NCBI RefSeq assembly: GCF_002939385.1
Contig: NZ_MULI01000005.1
Location: 124,001-188,000, forward strand
DNA: 64,000 nucleotides
Reading direction: 5' to 3'
DNA from: Streptomyces sp. MH60
GTDB lineage: Bacteria > Actinomycetota > Actinomycetes > Streptomycetales > Streptomycetaceae
In this document: positions 50,864 through 61,000 of the stretch, in pieces
Layout: every line of letters begins with the position of its first letter
Numbering within the stretch: position 1 is the first letter of the stretch
Notes under the pieces: model-generated
Database searches by the model: none
Told to the model about the DNA's origin: nothing
The model's input: the letters and a program-made list of their open reading frames with translations, nothing else
Program-made: the position numbers and the translations under genes

Positions 50864-51498
50864 TGCTGGCCGAGGACTCGACCCTGCTGCGGGAGGGGCT
50901 GGTCCGCCTCCTCAGCGAGGAGGGCCACGAGGTCCTGGCCGCGGTGGGCGACGCCGTCGCCCTCCTGCGGGAGATCGAGCAGCTGCGGCCGGACATGGTC
51001 GTCGTGGACATCCGGATGCCTCCCACCCACACGGACGAGGGGCTGCGGGCGGCGCTGGAGATCCGCAAGCGGTGGCCCGGCGTCGGGGTCCTCGTCCTGT
51101 CCCAGCACATAGAGCGCAACTACGCGGCGCAGCTGCTCACCTCGAACGCGGAGCGGGTCGGCTACCTGCTGAAGGACCGGGTCGCCCAGGTGGAGGAGTT
51201 CCTCGACGCCCTGGAACGGATCGAGGCGGGCGGCGCCGCCATCGACCCGGAGGTTGTACGGCAACTGGTGATCCGCACGACCCACAGCGACCCGCTGGCC
51301 CGGCTGACCCCTCGGGAGCGCAGCGTCCTGGAGACGCTGGCGCAGGGGCACACCAATGCGGCGATCTCGGAGAAGCTGCACATCTCCATGAGCACCGTCG
51401 AGAAGAACCTCAACATGATCTTCGACAAGCTCGAACTCGGCCACGCCACCGGCTACAACCGCCGGATCCTGGCCGTACTGCGGTACCTGGAGTCCTGA
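50854..51498 (+). CDS. NarL/LuxR-type response regulator
   Basis: The 214-residue regulator has a receiver domain (AEDSTLLREGL, acceptor Asp in MVVVDIRMPP, LKDRV) and a C-terminal LuxR helix-turn-helix (LTPRERSVLETLAQGHTNAAI). It starts with GTG at 50854, overlapping the kinase stop. NarL-type regulators bind short inverted heptamers, so it is the best local candidate to bind the CCTGCGG/CCGCAGG elements at 48.77 and 52.8 kb. Confidence 0.92.
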   Translation: MRVMLAEDSTLLREGLVRLLSEEGHEVLAAVGDAVALLREIEQLRPDMVVVDIRMPPTHTDEGLRAALEIRKRWPGVGVLVLSQHIERNYAAQLLTSNAERVGYLLKDRVAQVEEFLDALERIEAGGAAIDPEVVRQLVIRTTHSDPLARLTPRERSVLETLAQGHTNAAISEKLHISMSTVEKNLNMIFDKLELGHATGYNRRILAVLRYLES

Positions 51499-51508
51499 CA
51501 CGCGACGA

Positions 51509-51539
51509 GCCGGGCGTCGGGTCGTCCCCGTCGCCCGGC
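51509..51539. terminator. Hairpin between convergent genes
   Basis: GCCGGGCGTCGGG (51509-51521) pairs with CCCGTCGCCCGGC (51527-51539) with one mismatch. It lies 10 bp after the response regulator stop. Confidence 0.7.
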
Positions 51540-51585
51540 ACGTCGTCGTCACCGGCCCGACGGCTCACCGGTCACTCGGACCCCG

Positions 51586-52611
51586 TCACTGGAACGAGTA
51601 CGGGTTCAGCGCGTCGTCCGGCAGGTGCTCGATCTGGACGCGGTCGCCGATGCCGGCCTCCTCGGCGAGTTCGAGCAGGACGTCGAGGGCCACGTGGTCC
51701 TCCAGCCCGAAGCCCGTCGAGTCGAAGACCGTGACACCGTCCCGGTGCCGCGCCGCGGTCTCCGGGTCGGCGCACAGCGTCATGAGGTCGGGCCCGAGGT
51801 CGCCCTCCTCCAACTGCTGGCACTCTCCCTCCCGCAGCGCCTGCGCCAGGTGGTCCGGCGTCACGAACGCCGACTTCAGGACGGGCACCGGGACCTCGAA
51901 CTTGCCGATGAGGTCGGCCCCGATCGCGTTGATGTGCACGTGCGGCCGCAGGTTCGTGCCGCTCAGCACCGGGCCGTCGCCCACGCCGACGGAGGTGACG
52001 GTGCAGATGATGTCCGCCGCCGCCTCCAGCTCGGCCAGCTCCACCACCTTGATGTCGAGGTCCAGGAAGTCCACCCGGTCCGCGAACGAACGTGCGTGGT
52101 CCGGGTCGATGTCGTGCACCAGGATCTGCTCCAGCGGGAACACCCGGCTCAGCGCATGCGCCTGGGTCACCGCCTGGGCGCCGGCGCCGACCAGGCCGAG
52201 GACCCGGCTGTCGGGACGGGCCAGCAGCCTGCTGGCGATCGCCGAGGCGGCTCCGGTGCGGATCGCGGTGGGCAGGATGCCGTCGCACACCGCCAGCAGA
52301 CGGCCCGTCACGTCGTCGTAGCGCGTGAGGGATCCGATGATGGTGGGCAGCTGGAACGTGCCGGGGTTCGACGGTGTGTAGGCCACCGTCTTGATCGTTA
52401 TGGAACGCCCCGGATCATGGTGCGGCATCCACTCGAGGATGGCCGTGTTCCCCGGGCCGCGCAGAAAACCGTCCCGGGTGGGGCTCACGCCTTTGTCCGG
52501 AGCGGTGAAGGCCTCCTGGAGCCGGACGATCATCCGGTCCATGAAGCGGTCGTTGCCGCTCTCCTTGACGAGTTTGGCAACATGCTGCCGGGTGAGGACC
52601 GTGGTCTCCAT
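51586..52611 (-). CDS. Ornithine cyclodeaminase/mu-crystallin family enzyme
   Basis: This 341-residue NAD-dependent enzyme has the Rossmann motif LGLVGAGAQAVTQAHALSRV and the family substrate region (SITIKTVAYTPSNPG, TGAASAIASRLLARP). Members convert ornithine to proline, lysine to pipecolate, or make diaminopropionate precursors. The ATG at 52611 has GGGGAGA upstream. The terminal adenylation domain of the nearby NRPS carries a proline-like code, so supply of proline or pipecolate for the peptide is likely. It diverges from the MMPL exporter gene across a repeat-rich promoter. Confidence 0.9.
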   Translation of the reverse strand: METTVLTRQHVAKLVKESGNDRFMDRMIVRLQEAFTAPDKGVSPTRDGFLRGPGNTAILEWMPHHDPGRSITIKTVAYTPSNPGTFQLPTIIGSLTRYDDVTGRLLAVCDGILPTAIRTGAASAIASRLLARPDSRVLGLVGAGAQAVTQAHALSRVFPLEQILVHDIDPDHARSFADRVDFLDLDIKVVELAELEAAADIICTVTSVGVGDGPVLSGTNLRPHVHINAIGADLIGKFEVPVPVLKSAFVTPDHLAQALREGECQQLEEGDLGPDLMTLCADPETAARHRDGVTVFDSTGFGLEDHVALDVLLELAEEAGIGDRVQIEHLPDDALNPYSFQ

Positions 52612-52810
52612 TTTCTCCCCTCGATTGTCGTCGCGCCTCGGCAACTAATTGCCAAGGAATGTTCGTCTGCCATTTAATGAGCTACGATCCGCGCTCGGCC
52701 GACACGTCAAGCAGGAAACCATTGCGTACCCTTTCGGGGTGCCGGTCAATTCGCGTTCCGAACGTAACCGTCCGGCTTTTAATGGTCAAGGATTCCAAGG
52801 GGCGTTACGG

Positions 52811-52886
52811 TTTTCCGCAGGTTTCTGCCTGCGGTTTCCCGCAGGGCGGCACCTGCGGTTTTCCGTACGGTGAACCTGCGGAAAGC
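52811..52886. promoter_or_regulatory. Cluster of five CCTGCGG/CCGCAGG heptamers
   Basis: The heptamer occurs at 52815-52821 (inverted), 52828-52834, 52839-52845 (inverted), 52852-52858 and 52875-52881, most flanked by TTTTCC or GGTTTTC. Copies 2 and 3 form CCTGCGGTTTCCCGCAGG, the reverse complement of the core of the hairpin at 48766-48783. A -10-like TAGCGT at 52937-52942 lies about 50 bp further on, the same distance as at dedA. It is probably the binding region of a cluster regulator. Confidence 0.75.
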
Positions 52887-53003
52887 AACGGTCAGCACGA
52901 CGGTTTACCTCGTATCCACCCGACTGCCGGTGGATCTAGCGTTCTGCTCGTCGAGATCCGACCGGCTTCCAGGGCCGGACCTGCAGCAACGGAAGGAAGC
53001 AAG

Positions 53004-55469
53004 GTGCGAAAGAAGCCGGCAACAGTACGGATCGCGCGATGGAGTGCCACACACCCGTGGTCCGCCATCGGCCTGTGGGTCGTCTTCGTCGCCGCGTGCC
53101 TCGTTCTGGGTGGAGCGGCAGGTACGAACTCGATCAGCGACGAGGAGTCGGGGGTCCGCGAGTCGGGCCGGGCCGGCAAGATCGTTCACTCCGGTGACTT
53201 CCCCGAGAAGGCCGAGGAGAACGTGCTGATCACCGCCGAGGACGGCGGGAAGCTGGACCCCGCGGCCGGCCGGGAGGCCGCCGCCGACGTCGTCGAGCGG
53301 ATGAAGGCCCTCGACGAGGTGGAGGGCGTCGGCGACCCGGTCCCCGCACCCGACGGCAAGGCGCTGCTGGTCCCCGTGACCATGAAGGGCGACACCGAGA
53401 ACGCCGACCAGCGTGTGCAACCGCTGCTCGACGCCAGCGCGTCGGTGCAGGACGCCCACGAGGGCCTGCGGGTCGACGAGGTGGGCACCGGTTCGACCGC
53501 CAAGGGGCTGTCGGAGACGCTCGGCGAGGACTTCAAGAAGGCCGAGCTGATCAGCCTGCCGCTGACCCTGCTGATCCTGCTCGTGGTCTTCGGCGCGATC
53601 ATCGCGGCGGGCGTGCCGGTGGTCCTGGCCCTCTCGTGCGTGGGCGCCGCCATCGGACTGTCCACACTCGCCTCCCACGTGCTGCCCGAGACCAGCGCGG
53701 TCAGCAACGTCATCCTGCTCATGGGCATGGCCGTGGGCGTGGACTACTCGCTCTTCTACCTGAAGCGGGAGCGCGAGGAACGCCGCGCGGGGAAGTCCCA
53801 CGTCGACGCCATCGAGGTCGCGGCGGAGACCTCCGGGCACACCGTCGTGGTGTCCGGAACCACGGTCATCGTGGCCATGGCCGGCCTCTACCTGGCGAAC
53901 GAGGCGACCTTCGCCTCCCTGGCCACCGGCTCGATCATCGTGGTGGCGGTGGCCGTACTGGCCTCGCTGACGGTGCTGCCCGCCCTCCTCGCCAAGCTGG
54001 GACGCTGGGTCGACAAGCCCAAGGTGCCGCTCCTGTGGCGGCTCACCATGCGCTCCGGCGAGTCGCGGGTGTGGCCCGCGCTGCTGCGCCCGGCGCTGTC
54101 CAAGCCGTTCGTCACACTGGTGGTGTCCGTGGGCGCGCTGCTGCTGCTGGCGGTGCCGGCCCTCGACATGAAGCTCAAGCAGCCGGGCTCCGACGACCTG
54201 TCCCGGGACATCGCCGTGGTGCAGGCGATGGACCGGCTCACCGGGCACTTCCCCAGCAAGGGCACCGTGCACCAGGTCGCCGTGCGGGCACCCGCGGACC
54301 GGGCCGACGATGTGAAGACCGCGCTGAACGGCCTCCTGGAGCGCACCGCGAAGGACGAACTCTTCGCCCACGACTCCACCCCCACCATCAAGGAGTCCGA
54401 GGACCGCAGGGTCCACACCGTCGACGTCGGCACCCCCTACCAGCCGAAGAGCGACGGGGCCCGCGAGTCCCTGGACCTGCTGCGCGAGTGGGTGCCCCAG
54501 GCGATGGCGGACGTGCCCGGCGCCGAGAGCGCGGTCGGCGGCAAGGTGGCGCAGGGCGTCGACTTCACGGGTCACCTCGAGGAGCGCATGCCCTGGGTGG
54601 TGGGCTTCGTCCTGCTGCTGACCTTCGTCACCATGGTGATGATCTTCCGGTCGATCGCCGTGGCGCTGTCCGCGATCCTGCTCAACCTGCTCTCCGCCGC
54701 GGCCGCCTTCGGTGTGCTGGTCGCCGTCTTCCAGAACACCTGGGCCGAGGGCTTCCTCGACTTCCACAGCTCGGGCGCGGTCGTCTCCTGGCTGCCGCTG
54801 TTCCTGTTCGTGGTCCTGTTCGGGCTGTCGATGGACTACCACGTCTTCGTGGTCAGCCGGATCCGCGAGGCAGCCCTCGCGGGCGCCCCGACCAGGACCG
54901 CCGTCCGTGAGGGCATCACCCGCTCCGCGGGCGTGGTCACCAGCGCCGCGATCGTCATGGTCGGAGTCTTCGCGATCTTCGGCACCCTGAGCATGGTCGA
55001 GTTCAAGCAGCTGGGCGTCGGTCTCGCGGCCGCCATCCTGCTGGACGCCGTGATCATCCGGATCTACGTGCTGCCGGCCCTGATGACGGCGCTGGGCAAG
55101 TGGAACTGGTGGCCCGGCAAGGTCCCCGGCGGCCCCGGCGGACCGGCCTCCCTCCCGGACCAGGCCGAGCCCGGCAGCCGCCACGCCGAGGAGCAGCCCC
55201 AGTACGCGCGGTTCGCCGCCGAGCAGCAGTACGGGCAGCCGTCCGCGCAGCAGGCTCCGCAGCAGTCCTACCAGCAGGGCGGCTACCAGCAGCAGCCCTA
55301 CCAGCAGGGCGGCCAGCAGCAGCCGTACCAGCAGGGCGGCTACCAGCAGCCGTACCAGCAGGGCGGACACCAGGACCCCTACCAGCAGGGCGGCTACCAG
55401 CAGGGCGGACACCAGCAGTCCGGCCCGTACCACGACGACGCCTCGCGACCCGGCTACTACCAGCAGTAG
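53004..55469 (+). CDS. MMPL/RND-family membrane exporter with Gln/Gly/Tyr-rich tail
   Basis: This 821-residue protein has the MMPL arrangement: helix 1 near residue 20 (WSAIGLWVVFVAACLVLGG), a periplasm-equivalent domain, helices 2-6, a second external domain and helices 8-12 (VVLFGLSMDYHVFVVSRIREA). MMPL proteins export lipids or lipopeptides. The last ~85 residues are repeats of QQGGYQQPYQ type, probably disordered and cytoplasmic. GTG at 53004 with GGAAGGAAG upstream is the start; the longer open frame crosses the promoter repeats. It is a likely exporter for the adjacent peptide. Confidence 0.92.
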   Translation: MRKKPATVRIARWSATHPWSAIGLWVVFVAACLVLGGAAGTNSISDEESGVRESGRAGKIVHSGDFPEKAEENVLITAEDGGKLDPAAGREAAADVVERMKALDEVEGVGDPVPAPDGKALLVPVTMKGDTENADQRVQPLLDASASVQDAHEGLRVDEVGTGSTAKGLSETLGEDFKKAELISLPLTLLILLVVFGAIIAAGVPVVLALSCVGAAIGLSTLASHVLPETSAVSNVILLMGMAVGVDYSLFYLKREREERRAGKSHVDAIEVAAETSGHTVVVSGTTVIVAMAGLYLANEATFASLATGSIIVVAVAVLASLTVLPALLAKLGRWVDKPKVPLLWRLTMRSGESRVWPALLRPALSKPFVTLVVSVGALLLLAVPALDMKLKQPGSDDLSRDIAVVQAMDRLTGHFPSKGTVHQVAVRAPADRADDVKTALNGLLERTAKDELFAHDSTPTIKESEDRRVHTVDVGTPYQPKSDGARESLDLLREWVPQAMADVPGAESAVGGKVAQGVDFTGHLEERMPWVVGFVLLLTFVTMVMIFRSIAVALSAILLNLLSAAAAFGVLVAVFQNTWAEGFLDFHSSGAVVSWLPLFLFVVLFGLSMDYHVFVVSRIREAALAGAPTRTAVREGITRSAGVVTSAAIVMVGVFAIFGTLSMVEFKQLGVGLAAAILLDAVIIRIYVLPALMTALGKWNWWPGKVPGGPGGPASLPDQAEPGSRHAEEQPQYARFAAEQQYGQPSAQQAPQQSYQQGGYQQQPYQQGGQQQPYQQGGYQQPYQQGGHQDPYQQGGYQQGGHQQSGPYHDDASRPGYYQQ

Positions 55470-55487
55470 AGCCAGGTCCCTCCGGCG

Positions 55488-55536
55488 AGGAAGGAGGGTC
55501 GCCCGTCACCCCCGGACGGCGACGGCCCTCCTTCCT
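55488..55536 (+). terminator. Terminator after the MMPL gene
   Basis: AGGAAGGAGGG (55488-55498) pairs with CCCTCCTTCCT (55526-55536) and is followed by a short T-rich run. Confidence 0.75.
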
Positions 55537-55643
55537 CTTTCTCGCGTGCCCGGCCGCCGTGCCCGGCAACTAGCTGCCAACGCGTCCCGCCCGGCCCGTC
55601 CCGCGGCGACGGTGGAGGTACAACCGACCTCGACGGAGTGAGC

Positions 55644-56789
55644 ATGCGGATCGAACAGAGACCCACGAACCGGTTACGGGCGGCGCTGTACGCGGCGGGA
55701 GCGTTGCTCCTGGCCCTCCTGGCGGGCCTGACCACGGCGGCTCAGGGCCACGCCGCCACGGGATGGCAGGCCGTGCCGCCGCCGGCCCCGGCCGGCCTCA
55801 GCGCGTACGTCCCCTTCGACGCGACGTCGGCCGTGGCGCGCAGCACGGTACAGACGAGCACCACCTGCCTGCCCTGCGAGTACGAGCACACGCTGTGGAC
55901 CCGGCAGGCCGGCGCCTGGCGCAGCCTCCCGCTGCCCCCCGCCGGTGCCTCCACGGACGTGCTCACCGGCACCGCCCCGAACGACGTGTGGGCCCTCGGG
56001 CGCGGCGAGTGGGGCGACTTCGGGCAGTACCACTGGGACGGCTCGCGGTGGACGGACCGGACCGTCCCGAACTTCGAGGTGCTGGCGGCCCGTGCCGTCT
56101 CCCGCACCGATGTGTGGGCGGTCGGCAACTACCGGGAGAGCGACGGGGACGTGCCCGGCGCGGTCGCCCACTGGAACGGCTCGGCCTGGACGCTGACCAA
56201 GCTCGGCGCGCCCGACGCCTGGACCGACATCAAGGCCGTGCACGTCGTGTCCGCCCACGACGTCTGGGCGGTGGGCTCGGGCGGCGGCCGCCTCTACGCC
56301 GCGCACTACGACGGCACGTCCTGGCAGGAGGTGGCCCTGCCCCGGCTGTCGGGGCTCTCGGCGACCGCGAACGCGGTGACCGTGCGGGACGGCGAGGTGT
56401 GGATCGGCGGCACCGACCGCAACCTCTACACCGACAGCGGCACGCCGAGGGCGTTCGTGCTGCACGGGAACGGCACGGACTGGCAGACGACCTACGTGCC
56501 GGTGCCCGCACCCACCGGCGACGCGTCCAAGGACCGCATGTCCGTGCAGGCCCTGGCCGTCCACGACGGAACCGTGTGGGCGGGCCTGTACGCGGACCGC
56601 GCCAAGGACCGCGGCCTGGCCCGCTGGAACGGCTCCACGTGGGAGACGGCCGCGGCCCCGGGGGCGACGCCCGGCTCCGAGGTGACGGCCCTGTACCCGA
56701 CGGCGGACGGAACCCTGTGGGCCAACGGGCTCCACTACCCCAGCGCCTACCTGAAGGGCTACGCGGCCTCCCTCGCGCCGAGCGCCTGA
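55644..56789 (+). CDS. Secreted beta-propeller-like protein
   Basis: The 381-residue protein has a Sec signal peptide (basic start, then LYAAGALLLALLAGLTTAAQGHA, cleavage near residue 38). Four or more blades follow, marked by DVWALG, DVWAVG, DVWAVG and TVWAGL, each paired with a W-containing strand such as HWNGSAW. Two cysteines (TCLPCEYEH) may be disulfide-linked. ATG at 55644 with GGAG five bases upstream is chosen over the GTG two codons earlier. The extracellular role is unknown, and a link to the peptide genes is only positional. Confidence 0.82.
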   Translation: MRIEQRPTNRLRAALYAAGALLLALLAGLTTAAQGHAATGWQAVPPPAPAGLSAYVPFDATSAVARSTVQTSTTCLPCEYEHTLWTRQAGAWRSLPLPPAGASTDVLTGTAPNDVWALGRGEWGDFGQYHWDGSRWTDRTVPNFEVLAARAVSRTDVWAVGNYRESDGDVPGAVAHWNGSAWTLTKLGAPDAWTDIKAVHVVSAHDVWAVGSGGGRLYAAHYDGTSWQEVALPRLSGLSATANAVTVRDGEVWIGGTDRNLYTDSGTPRAFVLHGNGTDWQTTYVPVPAPTGDASKDRMSVQALAVHDGTVWAGLYADRAKDRGLARWNGSTWETAAAPGATPGSEVTALYPTADGTLWANGLHYPSAYLKGYAASLAPSA

Positions 56790-56798
56790 AGCCACGAC

Positions 56799-56828
56799 GG
56801 AGGGGCCCGGCGTCCGCCGGGCCCCTCC
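56799..56828. terminator. Bidirectional hairpin between convergent genes
   Basis: A perfect 14-bp stem (56799-56812 with 56815-56828) of GGAGGGGCCCGGCG type lies 10 bp after the propeller gene stop. Confidence 0.8.
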
Positions 56829-56841
56829 GCCGTGCCGGCCC

Positions 56842-57645
56842 TCAGGGACCGGTGAGGAACTGCACGAGCAGCTTGTTCACCGTCTCGGGGTCCTCCAGGT
56901 AGCCGTAGTGCCCGCAGCCCTCGACGAGGTCGAAGCGGGCGCCGGGGACGGCGTCGGCGACCTCGCGGCCCAGCCGGGGCGGAGTGACCAGGTCGTCGGC
57001 GAAGGCGATGACCTGGCAGGGGACACGGATGCCCCGGTACGCGGCCAGCCGGTTCTCCAGCCGGCTGACCTCCATCTGCGCCCGCTGCCCCGGCCCGGGC
57101 GCGGACGTCAGCTCGAACAGGTCGAGCCAGTCCGCCATGGCCGAGTCGTCGTCGAGCGTCCGCGGCGACAGCGACTTCAGGGCGCGCAGGACGGCCGCGT
57201 AGCGGTCCGGGAGCCGCACCCCCGAGTCGTACAGGTCGATCTCCGTGCGCGTCAGCTCGGCGCGCAGGAAGTCGGTGCGGCCCCGGGTGGCCATCAGGAC
57301 GGCCCGGCTGACCAGGTCGGGCCGCGCCAGTGCCAGTTCCTGGGCGACGAACGCGCCCATGGAGGTGCCGACGACGGCGGTGGGACCGAGGTCCAGACGC
57401 TCGATGAGCCCGGCCACGTCCCCGACCATGTCCTGGAGGGTGAACCCCTCGGGGCACTCGGAGGACGGGGGGATGCCCCGGTTGTCCAGGGTGATCACGC
57501 GCAGACCGGCCGCGGTGAGCGCGGGTACCTGGTGCAGTTGCCACACGGTACGGCCGCCACCGGTGCCCTGGATCATCACCACCGGGTCGCCGGTGCCGGC
57601 CTCGTCGTAGCTGAGCCGCATCCCGTTCACGGGAATGACCGGCAT
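56842..57645 (-). CDS. Alpha/beta hydrolase
   Basis: This 267-residue protein has the alpha/beta-hydrolase fold: oxyanion region MIQGTGGGRTVW, nucleophile elbow GTSMGAF, an acid in AFADDLVTP and the catalytic histidine in EGCGHYGYLEDP. It resembles stand-alone hydrolases that accompany peptide or polyketide genes. Proofreading, resistance or tailoring are possible roles. The ATG at 57645 has GGGGAGAGG upstream. It is downstream of mbtH, but a strong hairpin intervenes, so it may have its own promoter. Confidence 0.85.
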   Translation of the reverse strand: MPVIPVNGMRLSYDEAGTGDPVVMIQGTGGGRTVWQLHQVPALTAAGLRVITLDNRGIPPSSECPEGFTLQDMVGDVAGLIERLDLGPTAVVGTSMGAFVAQELALARPDLVSRAVLMATRGRTDFLRAELTRTEIDLYDSGVRLPDRYAAVLRALKSLSPRTLDDDSAMADWLDLFELTSAPGPGQRAQMEVSRLENRLAAYRGIRVPCQVIAFADDLVTPPRLGREVADAVPGARFDLVEGCGHYGYLEDPETVNKLLVQFLTGP

Positions 57646-57697
57646 GGTGCCTCTCCCCTCTCGTGGTGGTCGTGCGGTACGCGCCCGCACACGCAGG

Positions 57698-57732
57698 CGG
57701 CCCGCGCCCCGGACGCCCGGGGCCGCGGGCCG
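57698..57732 (-). terminator. Hairpin downstream of mbtH
   Basis: CGGCCCGCGCCCCGG (57698-57712) pairs with CCGGGGCCGCGGGCCG (57717-57732) apart from one bulged base. It lies between mbtH and the hydrolase gene. Confidence 0.65.
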
Positions 57733-57745
57733 TGCGGCGCTCGGA

Positions 57746-57964
57746 TCAGGCGGCCCCGTCCATCGCGTCGACCAGGCTCTTGGGACGCATGTCGGTCCAC
57801 TGGGTGTTGACGTACTCGAGCGCCGCGTCCCGGCTGCTCTCCTCAAGGACGGTCCGCCAGCCGGCGGGCACCTCGACGAACGCCGGCCACAGCGAGTGCT
57901 GCCCCTCGTCGTTGACCAGGACCAGGTAGGTGCCCTCGGGGTCCTCGAAGGGATTGCTGCTCAT
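57746..57964 (-). CDS. MbtH-like protein, NRPS partner
   Basis: This 72-residue protein has the MbtH signature: [24 protein letters not shown] with the conserved tryptophans, and WTDMRPKSL near the end. MbtH proteins bind adenylation domains and are needed for their folding and activity. AAGGAG precedes the ATG at 57964. It lies 64 bp after the NRPS gene on the same strand and is almost certainly its partner. Confidence 0.96.
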   Translation of the reverse strand: MSSNPFEDPEGTYLVLVNDEGQHSLWPAFVEVPAGWRTVLEESSRDAALEYVNTQWTDMRPKSLVDAMDGAA

Positions 57965-58028
57965 TCCATCGCTCCTTCTCAGCGCTGACTGTTTCTCTGG
58001 GACGGTGTGTCGGGTATCTCGTGAAAGG

Positions 58029-61000
58029 TCACAGGCGGGCCGCGAGGAATTGGCCGATCCGGGCCATATGGCGGGCATCCGTCATCAGATTTCCGTGCGT
58101 CGAGTCTATGGCGCACACCTCGACCGAACCACCCGTGAACGGTTGCCACAAGCTGACATTCAGGCGGCCCTCCCGGTCGTCCGCGGATTTCCGTTCGGCG
58201 GAGACGAAGAGGACGTCCCCGTCGAAGAATTCCGGTGTGAACTTCCGCATGAGCCGGACATTGTTCACGTATACGTCCTTCAGTGCGAGTATGTCCCGGG
58301 CCTCCAGCTGCGCCAGTGCCTGGTCGCCTGACTGCAGGAACTCCCGGAAACGTCGCAGGACGCCTTCCTGGTCTGCTATGAGCTCGGCCATGTCGAACTC
58401 GAAGCCCATGGCCCGCAGATTGTGCGCGACCACCTCGTGCTCGACCGGTTCCGAGGCGTCCGCGTTCTCGCCCGGCGGATACGCGTCCAGCAGGGCGAGC
58501 AGGGACACCTCCTCGCCCTCGGCGCGCAGCGCGGTCGCCAGGGCGTGCGCGACGATGCCGCCGAACGACCACCCCGCCAGCCGGTAGGGACCGCTCGGCT
58601 GCACGGAGCGGATCAGAGCGAGGTACTCCGCGGTCATCTCGGCCATGGACGAGGGCAGCGGGCCGCTCCCGTCGAGACCGCGCGCCTGGATGCCGTAGAC
58701 CGGGACGTCCGGGCCGAGATGGCGGACGAGCCCCGCGTAGCACCAGCTGAAGCCGCCGCCCGGGTGCAGGCAGAACAGCGGGGCGGCCGTGCCGCGCGCC
58801 CGCAGCGGGAGCAGGCCCTCGGAGGAGCGCCCCGGGGAGCCGTCGGCCGTCCCGGTCAGCACGGCGGCGACGCCCTCCGGCGTGGGGGAGTCGAAGACCG
58901 TGCGGACCGGAAGGTCCTGGCCGAACTCCTCGCGCAGCCGTGCCACCAGGCGGGCGGCCAGGAAGGAGTGCCCGCCCAGTTCGAAGAAGTCGTCCTCCAC
59001 ACCGGCCCGTTCGACGCCCAGCACCTCGGCGAAGAGCGTGCACACCCGGTGCTCCGCGGGCGTCCTGGGAGCCCTCGACCCGCCGCCCGCCGCGTACGCG
59101 GGCACGGGCAGCGCGGCGCGGTCCAGCTTGCCGTTGGGGGTCAGGGGGAGCGCGTCCAGGACGACGAACGCGGCCGGCACCATGGGGGCAGGCAGCCGCC
59201 CGGAAAGGTGCTCGCGCAGCCGCACGGAGTCGGGGACCTCCTGGTGAGCGGCCACCACGTAGCCGACCAGCCTGCGATCCCCCGGCCGGTCCTCCCGCAC
59301 GACGACGGCGGCCTGCGCCACCGAGGCGTGTGCGGTGAGCGCCGCCTCGATCTCACCGGGTTCGACGCGGAAGCCGCGGATCTTGACCTGCGAGTCGGCC
59401 CGGCCCAGGTACACCAGCAGCCCGTCGGGGGTGAGCCGGGCGAGGTCGCCCGTACGGTACATGCGGGCGCCGTCCGCACCGTGGGGGTCGGCGACGAACC
59501 GCTCGGCGGTACGGCCGGCCCGGCCCAGATAGCCGCGGGCGAGCGCGTCCCCGCCGATGTACAGCTCACCCGCGACGCCCGGCGGAACCGGGTTCAGCCA
59601 CGGGTCCAGGAGCCGGACGGCGGTGTTGTCGACGGGCCGGCCGATCGGCGGGGCGGAGGGGCCCCAGTCGGCCGGGTCGGCCGGGAGCCGGTGGGCCGTC
59701 ACCACGTGGGTCTCGGCCGGACCGTAGTGGTTGTGCAGGCGGCGGCCGGGTCGAGCGGCGCAGAACGCGCGCATGGCGCCGTGCGGAGTCAGCGCTTCCC
59801 CGGCCTGCACCAGGTCGGTGAGGTGGGGCAGATCGAGGCGGGCGGCGACGGCCGCCTCGCAGACCGCGTCGATGACCAGGTTGGGCGCGTACAGTTCCTG
59901 GACCTGCCGCTCTCCCAGCCACCCGGCCAGCCGCTCCGGATCGCGGCGGACGTCCTCGGGGCAGACGACCAGGGTCTTGCCGGCCAGCAGCGCGGAGAGT
60001 ATCTCCTGGACCGAGACGTCGAAGCTCACCGCGGTGAACTGCGCCACCCGGGTGCCGGGCCCGCCCGGCAGGGTCCGCTCGTGCCAGTCGAGGAGGTTGG
60101 CCAGCGCGCGCACCGGCATCGTGACGCCCTTGGGGCGTCCCGTCGAGCCGGACGTGTAGATCACGTACGCGGGATGGGCCGGGCCGACCGGGGAGGTCCG
60201 CTCGGTGTCGGTGAGGTCGGCGTCGGGCAGGGAGCCGAGGCGGGTCACGGTGGCGGGGTCGTCCACCACGAGCGGCGTCCCGGCCGGCCCGGAGGGAAGC
60301 GCGCCGGCGAGGTCCCGGGTGGTCAGGACGGAGGCCGGCCGCGCGTCGTCGAGCATGTACGCGATACGGTCCGCCGGGTACTCGGGGTCGACCGGCAGGT
60401 ATCCGGCGCCGGCCTTGAGGGCCGCCAGGCACGCGGTGACCAGCTCGGCCGACCGGTGCATGGCCACCGCGACCAGGCTCTCCGGCCCCACCCCCCGCTC
60501 GACGAGCAGCCGGGCCAGCCGGTTGGCCCGGGCGTTCAACTCGGCGTACGTCAGCACGCCTTCCGCCGTTTCGACCGCGACTGCGTGCGGGGCCCGCGCG
60601 ACCGACGCCGCGAAGCGCTCCGGCAGCGACCCGCCGACCGGTACGCGCGCCGGCCCGAGGGAGGCGGACAGGGCGCGTGCGCGTTCCTCGTCGCCGAGGA
60701 CAGGCACCTCGCCGATGGCACGGTCCGGCGCCGCGGTCACCGCGTCCAGCAGGCGCAGCAGCCGGGCGACGAGGGTCTCGGCGGTGTCCGGGTCGAACAG
60801 GTCGGTGCTGAACTCCAGACCCGCGCCGAGTCCGGCCGGGCGCCCCTCGGCGTCGTGCCGCTCGGCGAAGGAGAACAGCAGGTCGAACTTGGCGGTGCCG
60901 GTGTCGGCGGACAGGGACTCGGCGTCCAGACCGGGCAGACGCAGGCCGTCGCCCGGCCGCCGGTCCGTGTTGTTGAAGGTCAGCATGGTCTGGAAGACCG

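Noticed and set aside
52659..53003. N-terminal extension of the MMPL gene
   Set aside because: The extra residues come from translating the CCTGCGG promoter repeats (repeated Gly-Phe-Pro). The GTG at 53004 has a good ribosome site and a family-typical start.
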